A DNA stretch of 64,000 nucleotides, taken from positions 1-64,000 of the forward strand of contig NZ_JAMBOB010000009.1 of the NCBI RefSeq assembly GCF_023715415.1. Reading direction: 5' to 3'. The notes below the pieces were generated by a model that was not told the origin of the DNA, made no database searches, and worked only from the letters and a program-made list of their open reading frames with translations. The position numbers and the translations under genes are program-made. The stretch is from Neobacillus niacini. GTDB taxonomy: Bacteria; Bacillota; Bacilli; Bacillales; Cytobacillaceae. Positions 15,121-23,751 of this stretch are shown here, piece by piece (positions within the stretch are counted from its first letter, which is position 1; every line of letters begins with the position of its first letter).

Positions 15121-16143
15121 TTATTTTTTTTCAATCATTCCGTATGTTTTTCCATGGATAGCATTTAAAACAGATTCAGATGCAAGAAAATCATGGGGGA
15201 ATCCCAGGTCAATTTTGCTAGCTTCATTTAATTGGGTAAGATGTGTTTCTGAAAGACGGAAAGCCAAACTTCCAAGATTGTCTTTCATTTGTTCTTCTCG
15301 TTTTGCACCAATTAGCGGAATGACGATACCAGCTTGTTGACGGGCCCAGTTTATTGCAACTTGGGCAGGGGAAACGGCTAGTTCTTTTGCGATTTCTTCC
15401 ACAACGGCAGCAATAGCACGGTTGCGTTCATTTAAACGTGCACTTTGAGGAGATAATCTCCCTTTTTCAGCTGCAGGATTACTGTATTTTCCCGTTAGTG
15501 CACCGCCAGCCATTGGTGCCCATGCCGTAACCCCAATATCTAAAGCGCGTGCCATTGGTAATAAATCTCTTTCTGGAGTCCGCTGCAACAAATTGTACTC
15601 CACTTGCAAACCGATAAACGGTGTCCAACCACGGAGTGTGGCAAGCATGTTGGCTTGTGAAACAATCCAAGCTGGGGTATCCGAGACTCCAACATAAAGG
15701 ATTTTTCCGGAACGAACTAAATCGTCAAGTCCACGCATCACTTCTTCGACCGGTGTCATGAAATCCCAAGCATGAAGCCAAAGTAAATCAATATAATCTG
15801 TCTGAAGCTGTTTTAGGCTCTTTTCAACGGATTGAACGAGGTTTTTTCGATGGTTGCCGCCGCCGTTTGGATCGTGTGGACGAGTGTTAAGTGTATATTT
15901 AGTCGCCACGACAAACTGTTCACGCTTTTCACGAATAAACTCCCCAACATATTTTTCACTTGTACCATTCGTATAATTGACAGCCGTATCAATAAAATTC
16001 CCACCGACTTCAACGAAAGCATTGAAGATTTTTTTGCTTTCTTCCTTAGAAGCGCCAAATCCCCAATCTTCCCCAAACGTCATTGTACCTAAAGCTAATT
16101 CTGATACTCGTAAGCCGCTTCTTCCTAACAATTTATAATTCAT
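15121..16143 (-). CDS. aldo/keto reductase
   Basis: This 340-residue (beta/alpha)8 NADPH-dependent carbonyl reductase resembles YrpG. The catalytic tetrad positions are visible as FIDTAVNYTNG (Asp, Tyr), VATKYT (Lys) and WLHAWD (His), and the NADPH-binding C-terminal part has PLIGAKREEQ. It is third gene in the operon, 15 bp after the upstream flavoprotein gene. It likely detoxifies aldehydes or ketones. Confidence 0.88.
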   Translation of the reverse strand: MNYKLLGRSGLRVSELALGTMTFGEDWGFGASKEESKKIFNAFVEVGGNFIDTAVNYTNGTSEKYVGEFIREKREQFVVATKYTLNTRPHDPNGGGNHRKNLVQSVEKSLKQLQTDYIDLLWLHAWDFMTPVEEVMRGLDDLVRSGKILYVGVSDTPAWIVSQANMLATLRGWTPFIGLQVEYNLLQRTPERDLLPMARALDIGVTAWAPMAGGALTGKYSNPAAEKGRLSPQSARLNERNRAIAAVVEEIAKELAVSPAQVAINWARQQAGIVIPLIGAKREEQMKDNLGSLAFRLSETHLTQLNEASKIDLGFPHDFLASESVLNAIHGKTYGMIEKK

Positions 16144-16158
16144 TACAAGACCTCTTTT

Positions 16159-16683
16159 CTAATAGTTATTTTTCAGATGACATACCAGCTCTTCAGCATT
16201 TTCGAGGACTTGTTCGTTCGTTAAGAATCGCACTCCCTGTTGCGTAAAAGTGGGCAAGAACCGCATTCCGGTCAAGTTGGCTGTTGCCTGAAATGGTTTG
16301 GTTAACTCGCTTATGCTGAAGTGATTGAATCCGCCAGCTTGATAAGCTTCTTTAGGTCCGCCTGTTGAAATTACTAACATAAACTCTTTGCCGCGCAATT
16401 TCGTTCCTTCTGACCCATAAGCCCAACCGTAAGTAAGGACTAAATCTTGCCATTGTTTTAATAAAGCGGGTGAACTGTACCAGTAGAATGGGAATTGAAA
16501 AACGATACGATCATGCTCCAATAGAAGCTGCTGTTCTTTTTTCACATCAATCTCATACGTTGGGTAATGTGCATATAGATTATGGACCGTAACATTATCT
16601 TCTTGTTGAAGACGGTTCATCCACGTTCTATTTACCTTCGATTGTTCCAAGTTTGGATGGGCTACAATAACTAATGTTTTCAT
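16159..16683 (-). CDS. NAD(P)H:quinone oxidoreductase-like flavoprotein, copy 2
   Basis: This flavodoxin-like-fold NAD(P)H oxidoreductase (KefF/YwrO/NQO1-like) has about 174 residues. It starts TLVIVAHPNLEQSKVNRTW, followed by FQFPFYWYSSPALLKQWQD (flavin/substrate site) and GWAYGSEGTKLRGK. It is about half identical to the adjacent gene at 16711, so the pair arose by tandem duplication. ATG 16683 follows AAAGGTG; the GTG 9 bp upstream lies in the ribosome site. It is second in the MarR-controlled operon. Confidence 0.85.
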   Translation of the reverse strand: MKTLVIVAHPNLEQSKVNRTWMNRLQQEDNVTVHNLYAHYPTYEIDVKKEQQLLLEHDRIVFQFPFYWYSSPALLKQWQDLVLTYGWAYGSEGTKLRGKEFMLVISTGGPKEAYQAGGFNHFSISELTKPFQATANLTGMRFLPTFTQQGVRFLTNEQVLENAEELVCHLKNNY

Positions 16684-16710
16684 ATTGATCACCTTTCAAT
16701 TGTTTATATT

Positions 16711-17250
16711 TTAATTGGCTTCGATTAAGGAAGGTTGAAGAACGTGATTTACATATGCTTTTGCATTTTCTTCAAGTTGTTCATCTGTGACATGCATAAC
16801 TCCATTCAGCACAAATAACTGCATAAAACGGGTACCAATGAGGTTGCTTGTTTGTTGTAAAGGAGTTGTTAAAGTCTCCATGGTAAAATGATTATAGCCA
16901 TTAGGCTGATAGGAATCTTCTGGTCCAAAGGTTGAAATCGCAACACCTAGTTCTTTACCGTGAAGCTTGTCGCCGCCTTCGCCATAAGCCCAGCCGTAGG
17001 AGAGCACTTCATCCTGCCATTGTTTTAATAAAGAAGGCGTGCTGTACCAGTAGAATGGAAATTGAAGAATAATACGGTCATGTGATTCTAATAAACTTTG
17101 TTCGTGTGGTATGTTTATTTTCCCGTCTGGATACGTTTGGTAAAGAGTATGAATCGTAATTTCTTCGTGTTTTTTCAATTCCTGCATCCAAGTGCGGTTA
17201 ATTCGAGATTGTTCCAAATTAGGATGGGTGATAATTACAAGAGTTTTCAT
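16711..17250 (-). CDS. NAD(P)H:quinone oxidoreductase-like flavoprotein, copy 1
   Basis: This 179-residue paralogue of the next gene has the same motif order (TLVIITHPNLEQSRINRTW; LQFPFYWYSTPSLLKQWQD; GWAYGEGGDKLHGKEL). It is first gene of the operon 17250-14254 (two flavoproteins, aldo/keto reductase, SDR; gaps of 27, 15 and about 30 bp). ATG 17250 follows AAAGGAG. A MarR-type operator lies 66 bp upstream. Likely role: obligate two-electron reduction of quinones or related electrophiles. Confidence 0.86.
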   Translation of the reverse strand: MKTLVIITHPNLEQSRINRTWMQELKKHEEITIHTLYQTYPDGKINIPHEQSLLESHDRIILQFPFYWYSTPSLLKQWQDEVLSYGWAYGEGGDKLHGKELGVAISTFGPEDSYQPNGYNHFTMETLTTPLQQTSNLIGTRFMQLFVLNGVMHVTDEQLEENAKAYVNHVLQPSLIEAN

Positions 17251-17315
17251 TAATAAGGCTCCTTTTGTCTAGTTATATATTTGGTTTTACTTATTGTTTC
17301 ATTGGGAGAATTTTT

Positions 17316-17335
17316 ACATTTGTACATACAAATGT
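17316..17335. promoter_or_regulatory. MarR-type operator 1
   Basis: The 20-mer ACATTTGTACATACAAATGT is palindromic at 18 of 20 positions. It lies upstream of the four-gene flavoprotein/AKR/SDR operon and shares ATTTGTAnATACAAAT with the two sites next to marR. Confidence 0.7.
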
Positions 17336-17349
17336 AATAGTAAAAAATT

Positions 17350-17997
17350 TTACTTTTCTTCAAATATAATTTCTGTTTCAGTTTGATTTTCATACATACT
17401 ATAAAATGTATTCGCAATATTTTCAGGTGAGAAATAGGTTCCTTCTAGTACAAACCCTTTAATCGTTAATGTTCCAACATAAATTCCTTTAGGGCTCAAT
17501 TCTTGGTGCAAGCTGTATGCTAAATTGCGAATACCTGCTTTCCCAATCGCTAATGAAGCATAGTCAGCATATGGATGAAGAGCTAATCCGCCACCGGTTA
17601 ACAAAATGGTTCCATTTTTCATATAGGGAATCACTTCTTTTACACTAATAAGAGCACCAGCTACACTAATTTTAAAATCTTCTACTAATTGATCATCACT
17701 TAATGTTGTTGGTTTGCCTGTTCTTCCTGAAGCAGCATTATATAAAAGTACATCAATTTTCCCATAGGTTTTAATTACCGTCTCAATGGCTGTTTTTAAA
17801 GTTTCCACTGAAGAGACATCCCCTGGAAATCCTTTAGCTTCAATCCCATCATTTTTAAGTTCATTCTCATATTTCTGTAATGACTCCATATTGCGGGAAA
17901 TCAAGGCGACAGTAAATCCTTCTATTCCGAATTTCCTAGCTGTATTTAAGCTAATCCCAGGCCCAGTACCGACAATTAGCAATATTTTTTCTGCCAT
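17350..17997 (-). CDS. atypical SDR-family oxidoreductase
   Basis: This 215-residue Rossmann protein has an unusual cofactor loop (LIVGTGPGISLNTARKFG) and NADP-type SRNMES. NNAG is changed to YNAASG, and the active-site region reads YADYASLAIGKAG, where the lysine is seven residues after the tyrosine instead of four. It may be catalytically altered. ATG 17997 follows GGAGG. The perfect MarR-type palindrome lies between it and marR, so it is probably controlled by that regulator. Confidence 0.78.
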   Translation of the reverse strand: MAEKILLIVGTGPGISLNTARKFGIEGFTVALISRNMESLQKYENELKNDGIEAKGFPGDVSSVETLKTAIETVIKTYGKIDVLLYNAASGRTGKPTTLSDDQLVEDFKISVAGALISVKEVIPYMKNGTILLTGGGLALHPYADYASLAIGKAGIRNLAYSLHQELSPKGIYVGTLTIKGFVLEGTYFSPENIANTFYSMYENQTETEIIFEEK

Positions 17998-18014
17998 AAT
18001 TAAGCCTCCTGGAT

Positions 18015-18030
18015 ATTTGTATATACAAAT
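18015..18030. promoter_or_regulatory. MarR-type operator 2 (perfect palindrome)
   Basis: ATTTGTATATACAAAT is a perfect 16-bp palindrome. It lies in the 48-bp gap between marR and the SDR gene, 18 bp before the SDR start. Confidence 0.75.
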
Positions 18031-18045
18031 GAATGGATAAAAAAA

Positions 18046-18483
18046 TTACAATTCTCTTTCTAACTTATTGCTCGCTTCATGAAGAGTTTTACTTAAATCT
18101 TTACTGAACTCGTGTCCTAAGATTTCGGAATAGCTGTTAAACAATTCTTTTAAAGAAACCCGAAACTGCAGGTACACCTTTTCTCCTTCTTCAGTTAAAG
18201 AGATCAGTGTTTGTTTTCCATCCATTTTTCTGGTGACAAGGTTTAATTTTTCAAGTTTATCAATAAACCTTGTACTAGTGGAAGGTGCAATAGATAACTT
18301 ATGACATAGTTCCTTTTGTGTGATTTTCGGATGGAACTTCACAATCATTATCATGTAAAGATAGGAAGGAGCAAGGTCACCAAAATCAAATGTCTTTTCA
18401 GTTAATTTTGTAATGTTACGAGCAAACCGGCTGGCTGTAAAGTAAAGACAATGTATTAATACTTGTTCTTCTTCATTATTCAT
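18046..18483 (-). CDS. MarR-family transcriptional regulator
   Basis: The protein has about 145 residues with a winged helix-turn-helix (KITQKELCHKLSIAPSTSTRFIDKLEKLNLVTRKMDGKQ, with the DGKQ wing) flanked by dimerisation helices. There is a single cysteine in the N-terminal helix (residue 12 region), which might sense electrophiles, but this is inference. ATG 18483 is chosen for AAGGA 9 bp upstream; the ORF extends further to 18516 through the operator. Operators in front of marR, the SDR gene and the flavoprotein operon suggest autorepression plus control of five to six redox genes. Confidence 0.88.
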   Translation of the reverse strand: MNNEEEQVLIHCLYFTASRFARNITKLTEKTFDFGDLAPSYLYMIMIVKFHPKITQKELCHKLSIAPSTSTRFIDKLEKLNLVTRKMDGKQTLISLTEEGEKVYLQFRVSLKELFNSYSEILGHEFSKDLSKTLHEASNKLEREL

Positions 18484-18502
18484 ATAATCAATCCTTTTCT
18501 TC

Positions 18503-18518
18503 ATTTGCATATACAAAT
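18503..18518. promoter_or_regulatory. MarR-type operator 3
   Basis: ATTTGCATATACAAAT differs by one base from the perfect site at 18015. It lies 20 bp before the marR ATG and downstream of a TTGACC hexamer on the minus strand. Confidence 0.7.
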
Positions 18519-18570
18519 TAACACGAAATTACGTTAAGGTCAACTAAGTCATATTTTAAAAACATATTAA

Positions 18571-19033
18571 TTGGATAGTTGCCCTTTTAAGGAGGAACAA
18601 ATCTACTTTCCAAGATATAGATTAAAACCTATATCTAACTTAATTTGTATGAAAAGGATTAATCGATTCCAAAATCGAATATATAATAAGGCTATAACTA
18701 GTGGAGTTTATTCTACAAACGAGCAGGATCGTGGAATAAGTGAAGACATTACTTAATTAGATAGAGTGAGGTTTGAAAATGAATGAAAATAAATTGGATT
18801 TTGTATTTGAAGACATTGTAGATTTATCTAGAATGTGTAAGTTTACTAATTGCACTCATACCAAAGAGCCTCATTGTGCAGTTAAAAAAGCTATATCGGA
18901 AGGTGTCCTTTCTAATGATAAATTCAATGCCTATTATAGAGAAAAAAACGAAGAAGAACATATTTTGAAACAAAAGAATAAAACAAAGGCTGTTGATTAT
19001 ATGAAACAGAGGAAACTTTTTCGAGAACCTTAG
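18571..19033 (+). pseudogene. RsgA (ribosome biogenesis GTPase) C-terminal remnant
   Basis: The 86-codon frame at 18773-19033 matches the C-terminal zinc-binding domain of RsgA/YjeQ: DLSRMCKFTNCTHTKEPHCAVKKAI supplies the Cys/His ligands. The OB-fold and GTPase domains are absent. Upstream, the broken frame 18571-18756 includes EQDRGISEDIT, which loosely recalls the switch region RGRHTTTHR, so it may be decayed RsgA sequence. TTG 18773 has a GTGAGG nearby, so a tail-only peptide could be made. An intact RsgA should exist elsewhere. Confidence 0.7.
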
Positions 19034-19041
19034 AAAAGATC

Positions 19042-19128
19042 CTACTTTGCCAAATATTTGGGTTAACGATAGCTAAGAACACCAGGAAAACGTGGACGGA
19101 TATAGAGGGACAACCATTTGGCAAGTAA
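19042..19128 (+). pseudogene. CtaA C-terminal remnant
   Basis: The open frame ends IFGLTIAKNTRKTW...EGQPFGK and a stop. The real heme A synthase at 10461 ends IMGLTITRITRNTW...KGQPINKL. Similarity continues past the stop through the terminator region to about 19195 (ATACAAAAGAAGC, TAAGGTTAACTTATTCTT), so a whole gene tail with its 3' flank was once duplicated here. Confidence 0.7.
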
Positions 19129-19252
19129 ACACTGGTTAGTTTTTTCACAGCCATGGTAATAGATACAAAAGAAGCATTAGTATAAGGTTAACTTATTCTT
19201 AAAGGGTTCCGTTACCTATCACAAATATTAAAAATGTAACATAAAAAGGGTG

Positions 19253-19282
19253 CCAAATTGTATATAAATTTGGTCTCTTTTT
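19253..19282 (+). terminator. terminator-like hairpin downstream of the gene remnants
   Basis: CCAAATT (19253-19259) pairs with AATTTGG (19267-19273), followed by TCTCT8. Confidence 0.65.
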
Positions 19283-19285
19283 TTT

Positions 19286-19672
19286 ATAGATGTGCAGCGT
19301 TTTATGCGAAATTACGCTAAAATTTGTAAAGGAAAATTCACCTCCATCTGTAAGGGTACAATGGCTGTTGTACCCTTCAAATTAATGCATTTTGATATAC
19401 ACTTCACCATACAAAAAATGTTAATTCAAAATAGTAATGGGGAATTATGTTAAGATGAAATGAAGTTTGTGAACAAGTGTACTTAAGCTAACGGCAGGTT
19501 AGTGTAGCAGGTTACAGTTTTTTATTTTAAATACAACAAAATTCATGTAAAATGACAGGCACCCTAAACTGAGGAATGGTGCTTTTTATTTTGTTTTATC
19601 TAAAAATAAATGATACTAAATACTCTCATAAGGAATACTAGAAACCGAACCTAAAAGGAGGTTTTATAAAAA
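19286..19672. other. non-coding region upstream of the antiporter gene
   Basis: No gene is seen. It has a perfect 10-bp hairpin (AAGGGTACAA / TTGTACCCTT, 19352-19377, 6-nt loop) without T-run. A GGCACC/GGTGC hairpin with T-run lies at about 19558-19593, next to the 11-mer TGACAGGCACC that recurs in the repeat at 41437. Confidence 0.5.
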
Positions 19673-21250
19673 GTGCATGATCTAGATTTACACCATATTT
19701 TCGAACTTGGACTTATATTGGTAATGATTGCAGCTGGTATTACAGCCATCGCCAAAAAATTAAAGCAACCTTACCCAATTGCATTAGTAATTGTTGGGAC
19801 CCTTATTGGTCTTGTAAACATTCCAGCTCTAGATCCATTAAAGGAGTTTATTACAGAAGGTGAAGTTTTCAATTTTATCATTATTACTTTGTTCTTGCCT
19901 GCATTATTAGGTGAAGCGGCTTTAAAGCTGCCCTATTCCCATTTAGAAGAGAATAAAAAGCCCATTCTAGCCCTAGCTTTTGGGGCAACTCTTTTATCCT
20001 TTCTCATTGTCGGTTTTTCAATGATATGGCTTTTAGGTTTTTCGATTCCAACAGCATTTGTTTTTGCAGCTTTAATGAGTGCGACTGACCCTGTAAGTGT
20101 TATATCTATTTTTAAAAGTGTTGGTGTAAACAAAAAGCTGGCAATTGTTATTGAAGGAGAAAGTTTATTTAATGATGGACTTGCGGTTGTACTTTTTAAA
20201 ATTTCAGCATTTTATTTAGTTACCTATCTTGATCTTGGAGTTGTAGGTGTAGGCTATGGGTTATGGGAATTTATTAAGGTAATCTCGCTTGGGCTGATTA
20301 TTGGCGGTGCATTAGGATATGGTTTCTCAAAATTAACCAGTTACTTTGACGATTATCCATTGGAAATCATCTTTAGCATTATTCTATTTTACGGTTCCTT
20401 CTTACTGGCTGAAGCCGTACACGCATCAGGTGTAATTGCTGTTGTGGTTGCTGCACTCATATTTGGAAATTACGGTGCAAGAATTGGAATGAGCCCAACG
20501 ACTAAGTTAAATATTAATAATTTTTGGGATGTTACTGCAATGCTAGCCAATTCAATCGTATTTCTAATGGTGGGGTTGGAAATAACCAGGATTAATTTAA
20601 CAGACAAATGGGGGTTAGTTTTTCTCGCCATCTTTATCGTACTAATAGCAAGGAGCTTTGCTGTATACATAAGCCTATTATTCACCAAGAATTTTCCAAC
20701 CTCTTGGAAACACATTATCAACTGGGGAGGTCTGAAGGGTTCATTATCCATTGCTCTTGTTTTAAGTCTCCCACGTGATTTTGCAGGGTGGGAGGAAATC
20801 TTAATTATTGCGTTTAGTGTGGTATTGTTCTCTTTAGTGTTTCAAGGTCTTTCAATAAAACCACTATTATCGGTTTTAGGGGTAAATAAAAAGGAAGAAG
20901 GCTTTAAGGAATATGAAGAAATTATAGCACGGGGACATAGATTCGAAACAGCCATAGCAGAAATACAATCAGTTAGAAAAAAATTGTTTATTACAGAGAC
21001 AGCATCGAAAGAGATCATTACACAATATCAACAAGAACTTTCAGTATTACAGAACAAAATGGAGAAAATTTTTGAGAAGCATCCTAGTCTAAAAGAAAAA
21101 CAACAAACCATCTTACAAAAACATGCATTATACGCACAACATGAAGCCATTGAAAAGTTGATAAAAGAAGATATAATTTCTAATGTAGTAGCTGAGAACG
21201 AACACAACGAAATTACTGACAAGATAGTGAAATTAGAAGATTTACTCTAA
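19673..21250 (+). CDS. Na+/H+ antiporter (CPA1/NhaP type)
   Basis: This 525-residue membrane antiporter has about 12 helices in the first 400 residues. The CPA1 signature is visible: LMSATDPVSVISIFKSVGVNKKLAIVIEGESLFNDG contains the TD and ESLFND ion-binding motifs, and NWGGLKGSLSIALVLSLP is the conserved late helix. About 120 cytoplasmic residues with coiled-coil character follow. GTG 19673 lies 11 bp after AAAGGAGG. It lies next to K+ uptake genes, so it probably works in Na+ extrusion and pH or osmotic balance. Confidence 0.9.
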   Translation: MHDLDLHHIFELGLILVMIAAGITAIAKKLKQPYPIALVIVGTLIGLVNIPALDPLKEFITEGEVFNFIIITLFLPALLGEAALKLPYSHLEENKKPILALAFGATLLSFLIVGFSMIWLLGFSIPTAFVFAALMSATDPVSVISIFKSVGVNKKLAIVIEGESLFNDGLAVVLFKISAFYLVTYLDLGVVGVGYGLWEFIKVISLGLIIGGALGYGFSKLTSYFDDYPLEIIFSIILFYGSFLLAEAVHASGVIAVVVAALIFGNYGARIGMSPTTKLNINNFWDVTAMLANSIVFLMVGLEITRINLTDKWGLVFLAIFIVLIARSFAVYISLLFTKNFPTSWKHIINWGGLKGSLSIALVLSLPRDFAGWEEILIIAFSVVLFSLVFQGLSIKPLLSVLGVNKKEEGFKEYEEIIARGHRFETAIAEIQSVRKKLFITETASKEIITQYQQELSVLQNKMEKIFEKHPSLKEKQQTILQKHALYAQHEAIEKLIKEDIISNVVAENEHNEITDKIVKLEDLL

Positions 21251-21521
21251 TAAGTCGAATAGATCCCTATTACATTAGCTTGTTGGGGAAATAGAAAGTA
21301 TTTTATTTCGTTACTGAAGAGTCGTAGCCTTGTCTGCGTACTACAAATTCAATTCATAAATGAGAAAATTGAGTGAACCATAAAGAGAGAATATACATGA
21401 TTCTTTTGACGGTATAATTTTTTAAAAAAGCCTTTTAGACAGTTTATCTACTCAGTGCCTCTTTTTGGTATTATTAAATATGACATTATTTACCTAAGTT
21501 TTTTAAGGGAGAGTATATATT
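21251..21521. other. non-coding region upstream of ktrB
   Basis: No gene is seen. I looked for a c-di-AMP (ydaO-type) riboswitch, which often precedes ktr genes, and did not recognise its conserved blocks. No convincing sigma-A promoter is visible. Confidence 0.35.
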
Positions 21522-22868
21522 ATGAAATTGTTTAAAAGAAAAGGGAATTTGATTAGTATGCATCCTGCCCATATACTTGTAATGGGTTTCGGCAGTCTAA
21601 TACTATTGGGGACATTTCTTTTTATGCTACCAATAGCTACCTATGAAGAAGGACGTGGACTTAGCTTCATTGATGCTTTATTTGAGGCGACCTCTGCTGT
21701 GTGTGTTACAGGGCTGGCTGTTGTGGATACGGGAACAACCTTTACTTTATTTGGTGAAATTGTCCTCCTCTGTTTAATTCAGATTGGCGGTTGGGGGTTT
21801 ATGACTACAGGAATATTTATGTTCATTATCTTAGGTAAGAAAATTGGATTAAAGGAACGTTTATTACTACAAGATTCATTAAATGTATTTTCTCTTGCTG
21901 GAGTAGTACAACTGGTTAAGCGGATCATCCTTATTACTTTTATTGTTGAAATAGTTGGTGCAATCACTTTAGCAGTCCGATGGTCTTTTGAAATGCCTAT
22001 AGGAAAAGCTATTTATTACGGCGTTTTTCATTCTGTTTCAGCCTTTAATAATGCTGGTTTTGGGCTTGAACCTGACAGTCTTAGTAGATGGGTAGGTGAT
22101 CCGACTGTTAACATAGTGATCACACTTCTTTTTATTACAGGTGGTATTGGTTTTACTGTGATTCTGGATATTTTTCATAAAAAGTCTTTTCGTAAATTAT
22201 CCCTTCATTCTAAGGTTGCTTTGTGGATGTCTCTAATTTTAAACATTGTAGGATTTTTGGTTATATTGGGCACAGAATATAATAATCCTGCGACCATCGG
22301 AAACTTTGGGTTGGGAGATAAGCTGTGGGCATCCTATTTCCAAGGTGTAGTGCCCCGTACTGCAGGCTTTAATTCAATTGATATTACACAAATGACTATT
22401 TCATCTCAGGTTTTTATGATGGCATTAATGTTTATTGGAGCTTCATCGGGCTCTACTGGAGGTGGAATTAAAGTAACTACCTTTGCCATTATCATTTTTG
22501 CTTTTTGGACTGTCATCACAAATCGAAACGATGTGAACATTTTTAAAAGAAGAATTTCATGGCAATTGGTTAATAAAGCTCTCTCGATAGTTGTTGCTGC
22601 TAACATCTTTATCTTTATGATTTTCTTCTTATTAACTTATACAGAAGATGCAGAAATGAGTAAAATTCTCTTCGAAACAATTTCTGCCTTTGCCACGGTT
22701 GGTTTATCGGCAGGTTTAACTTATGATCTTTCGCCAGCGGGAAGAATATTGATTACCATCATGATGTTTATTGGCAGGCTTGGACCTTTAACCATGGCTT
22801 TTGCCCTTTTGAATACTCGAAAAGAAGCTAAGGTAAGATATGCAGAAGAAAAAATATTAATTGGCTAG
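21522..22868 (+). CDS. ktrB: Ktr/Trk K+ uptake channel subunit
   Basis: The protein has 448 residues and four M1-P-M2 repeats. The selectivity-filter segments SAVCVTGLAVVDT, SAFNNAGFG, PRTAGFNS and FATVGLSAG each carry the key glycine. KtrB/KtrD dimers move K+ with Na+ coupling under control of a ring of KtrA/KtrC. ATG 21522 follows AAGGGAGAG. The regulatory subunit gene starts 17 bp downstream, so the two form an operon. Confidence 0.92.
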   Translation: MKLFKRKGNLISMHPAHILVMGFGSLILLGTFLFMLPIATYEEGRGLSFIDALFEATSAVCVTGLAVVDTGTTFTLFGEIVLLCLIQIGGWGFMTTGIFMFIILGKKIGLKERLLLQDSLNVFSLAGVVQLVKRIILITFIVEIVGAITLAVRWSFEMPIGKAIYYGVFHSVSAFNNAGFGLEPDSLSRWVGDPTVNIVITLLFITGGIGFTVILDIFHKKSFRKLSLHSKVALWMSLILNIVGFLVILGTEYNNPATIGNFGLGDKLWASYFQGVVPRTAGFNSIDITQMTISSQVFMMALMFIGASSGSTGGGIKVTTFAIIIFAFWTVITNRNDVNIFKRRISWQLVNKALSIVVAANIFIFMIFFLLTYTEDAEMSKILFETISAFATVGLSAGLTYDLSPAGRILITIMMFIGRLGPLTMAFALLNTRKEAKVRYAEEKILIG

Positions 22869-22885
22869 TGAGGTGAACACTGAAA

Positions 22886-23542
22886 ATGACAAAACAAAGT
22901 TATGCCGTTATTGGGCTAGGAAGATTTGGGACAAGTATAATCTCTAAATTGTATGAAGCAGGACAAGAAGTAATGGGGATTGATATAAATAATGAACTTG
23001 TAGATGATGTTAAATCGTCGGTCACTCACGCAGTGGTACTTGATTCCACTGATGAAGAATCACTTAAATCAGTTGGTATTCGTAATTTTGATTATGTAAT
23101 TGTAGCAATTGGTAATGATATGCAAGCAAGTATATTAACAGTCATGCTTTTAAAAGAAATAGGGGTAAAACAGGTAATTGCAAAAGCTATCAATAAACGC
23201 CATGGACAACTACTAGAAAAGGTAGGAGCGGATTGGGTTATACATCCCGAAAGAGATATGGGTGAACGTGTCGCACATCAACTACTCTCTCCGAATGTGT
23301 TGAACTATATAGAACTGTCAAAAGAATACAACATAGAGGAAATAATAATTCCCCCAAGCATGAAGAAAAAAAGTTTGCGGGAGCTTGATTTACGAGCAAA
23401 ATATAATGTAAATGCCATTGCAATCTTGAATAATGAAAATTTAATCATATCTCCTTCTCCTGATCAAATTATTCAAAATGGGGATAAGGTAGTAGTCATT
23501 GGACATCGAGAAGATATAAATGAATTTGCAAATATTAAATAA
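22886..23542 (+). CDS. ktrA: Ktr K+ uptake regulatory subunit (RCK/TrkA-N)
   Basis: The 218-residue cytosolic RCK protein has an N-terminal Rossmann fold with nucleotide loop IGLGRFGTSI and acidic GIDINNE after strand 2 (ATP/ADP or NAD(H) site). A C-terminal TrkA-C domain (LRELDLRAKYNVNAIAI ... GDKVVVIGHRED) binds c-di-AMP in relatives. ATG 22886 is preceded by a GTGAGGTGAAC site. It is cotranscribed with ktrB and followed by a terminator at 23563. Confidence 0.92.
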   Translation: MTKQSYAVIGLGRFGTSIISKLYEAGQEVMGIDINNELVDDVKSSVTHAVVLDSTDEESLKSVGIRNFDYVIVAIGNDMQASILTVMLLKEIGVKQVIAKAINKRHGQLLEKVGADWVIHPERDMGERVAHQLLSPNVLNYIELSKEYNIEEIIIPPSMKKKSLRELDLRAKYNVNAIAILNNENLIISPSPDQIIQNGDKVVVIGHREDINEFANIK

Positions 23543-23562
23543 AAAAATGAATGGGCAGAACT

Positions 23563-23590
23563 AAGACATCCTTATTTGGATGTCTCTTTT
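23563..23590 (+). terminator. terminator after ktrBA
   Basis: AAGACATCC pairs with GGATGTCTC around TTATTT, followed by TTTT. Confidence 0.8.
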
Positions 23591-23716
23591 AGTTTTCAAA
23601 AGTAGTAATACATAGCTTTAGGAGACTATGAACATAATTGAATATTTTACTATTTGAAATTTTTGCATTTTATTGTTGAATAACTTGGATGCATGTTATA
23701 TTATTGTCCATATTGA

Positions 23717-23733
23717 TGTTAGGAAATATAACA
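23717..23733. promoter_or_regulatory. GlnR/TnrA box upstream of glnK-amtB
   Basis: TGTTAGGAAATATAACA fits the published Bacillus consensus TGTNA-N7-TNACA exactly. It lies 19 bp before the glnK start. A TATATT at 23697-23702 could be the -10 box, which would put the site downstream of the transcription start. Confidence 0.75.
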
Positions 23734-23751
23734 TGAAGCGGTGGTGGGAAA

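Noticed and set aside
18571-18756. 61-codon frame as an independent gene
   Set aside because: No ribosome site or recognisable family; better explained as decayed upstream RsgA sequence.
21251-21521. c-di-AMP riboswitch before ktrB
   Set aside because: I searched by eye for the conserved ydaO-type blocks and did not find them.
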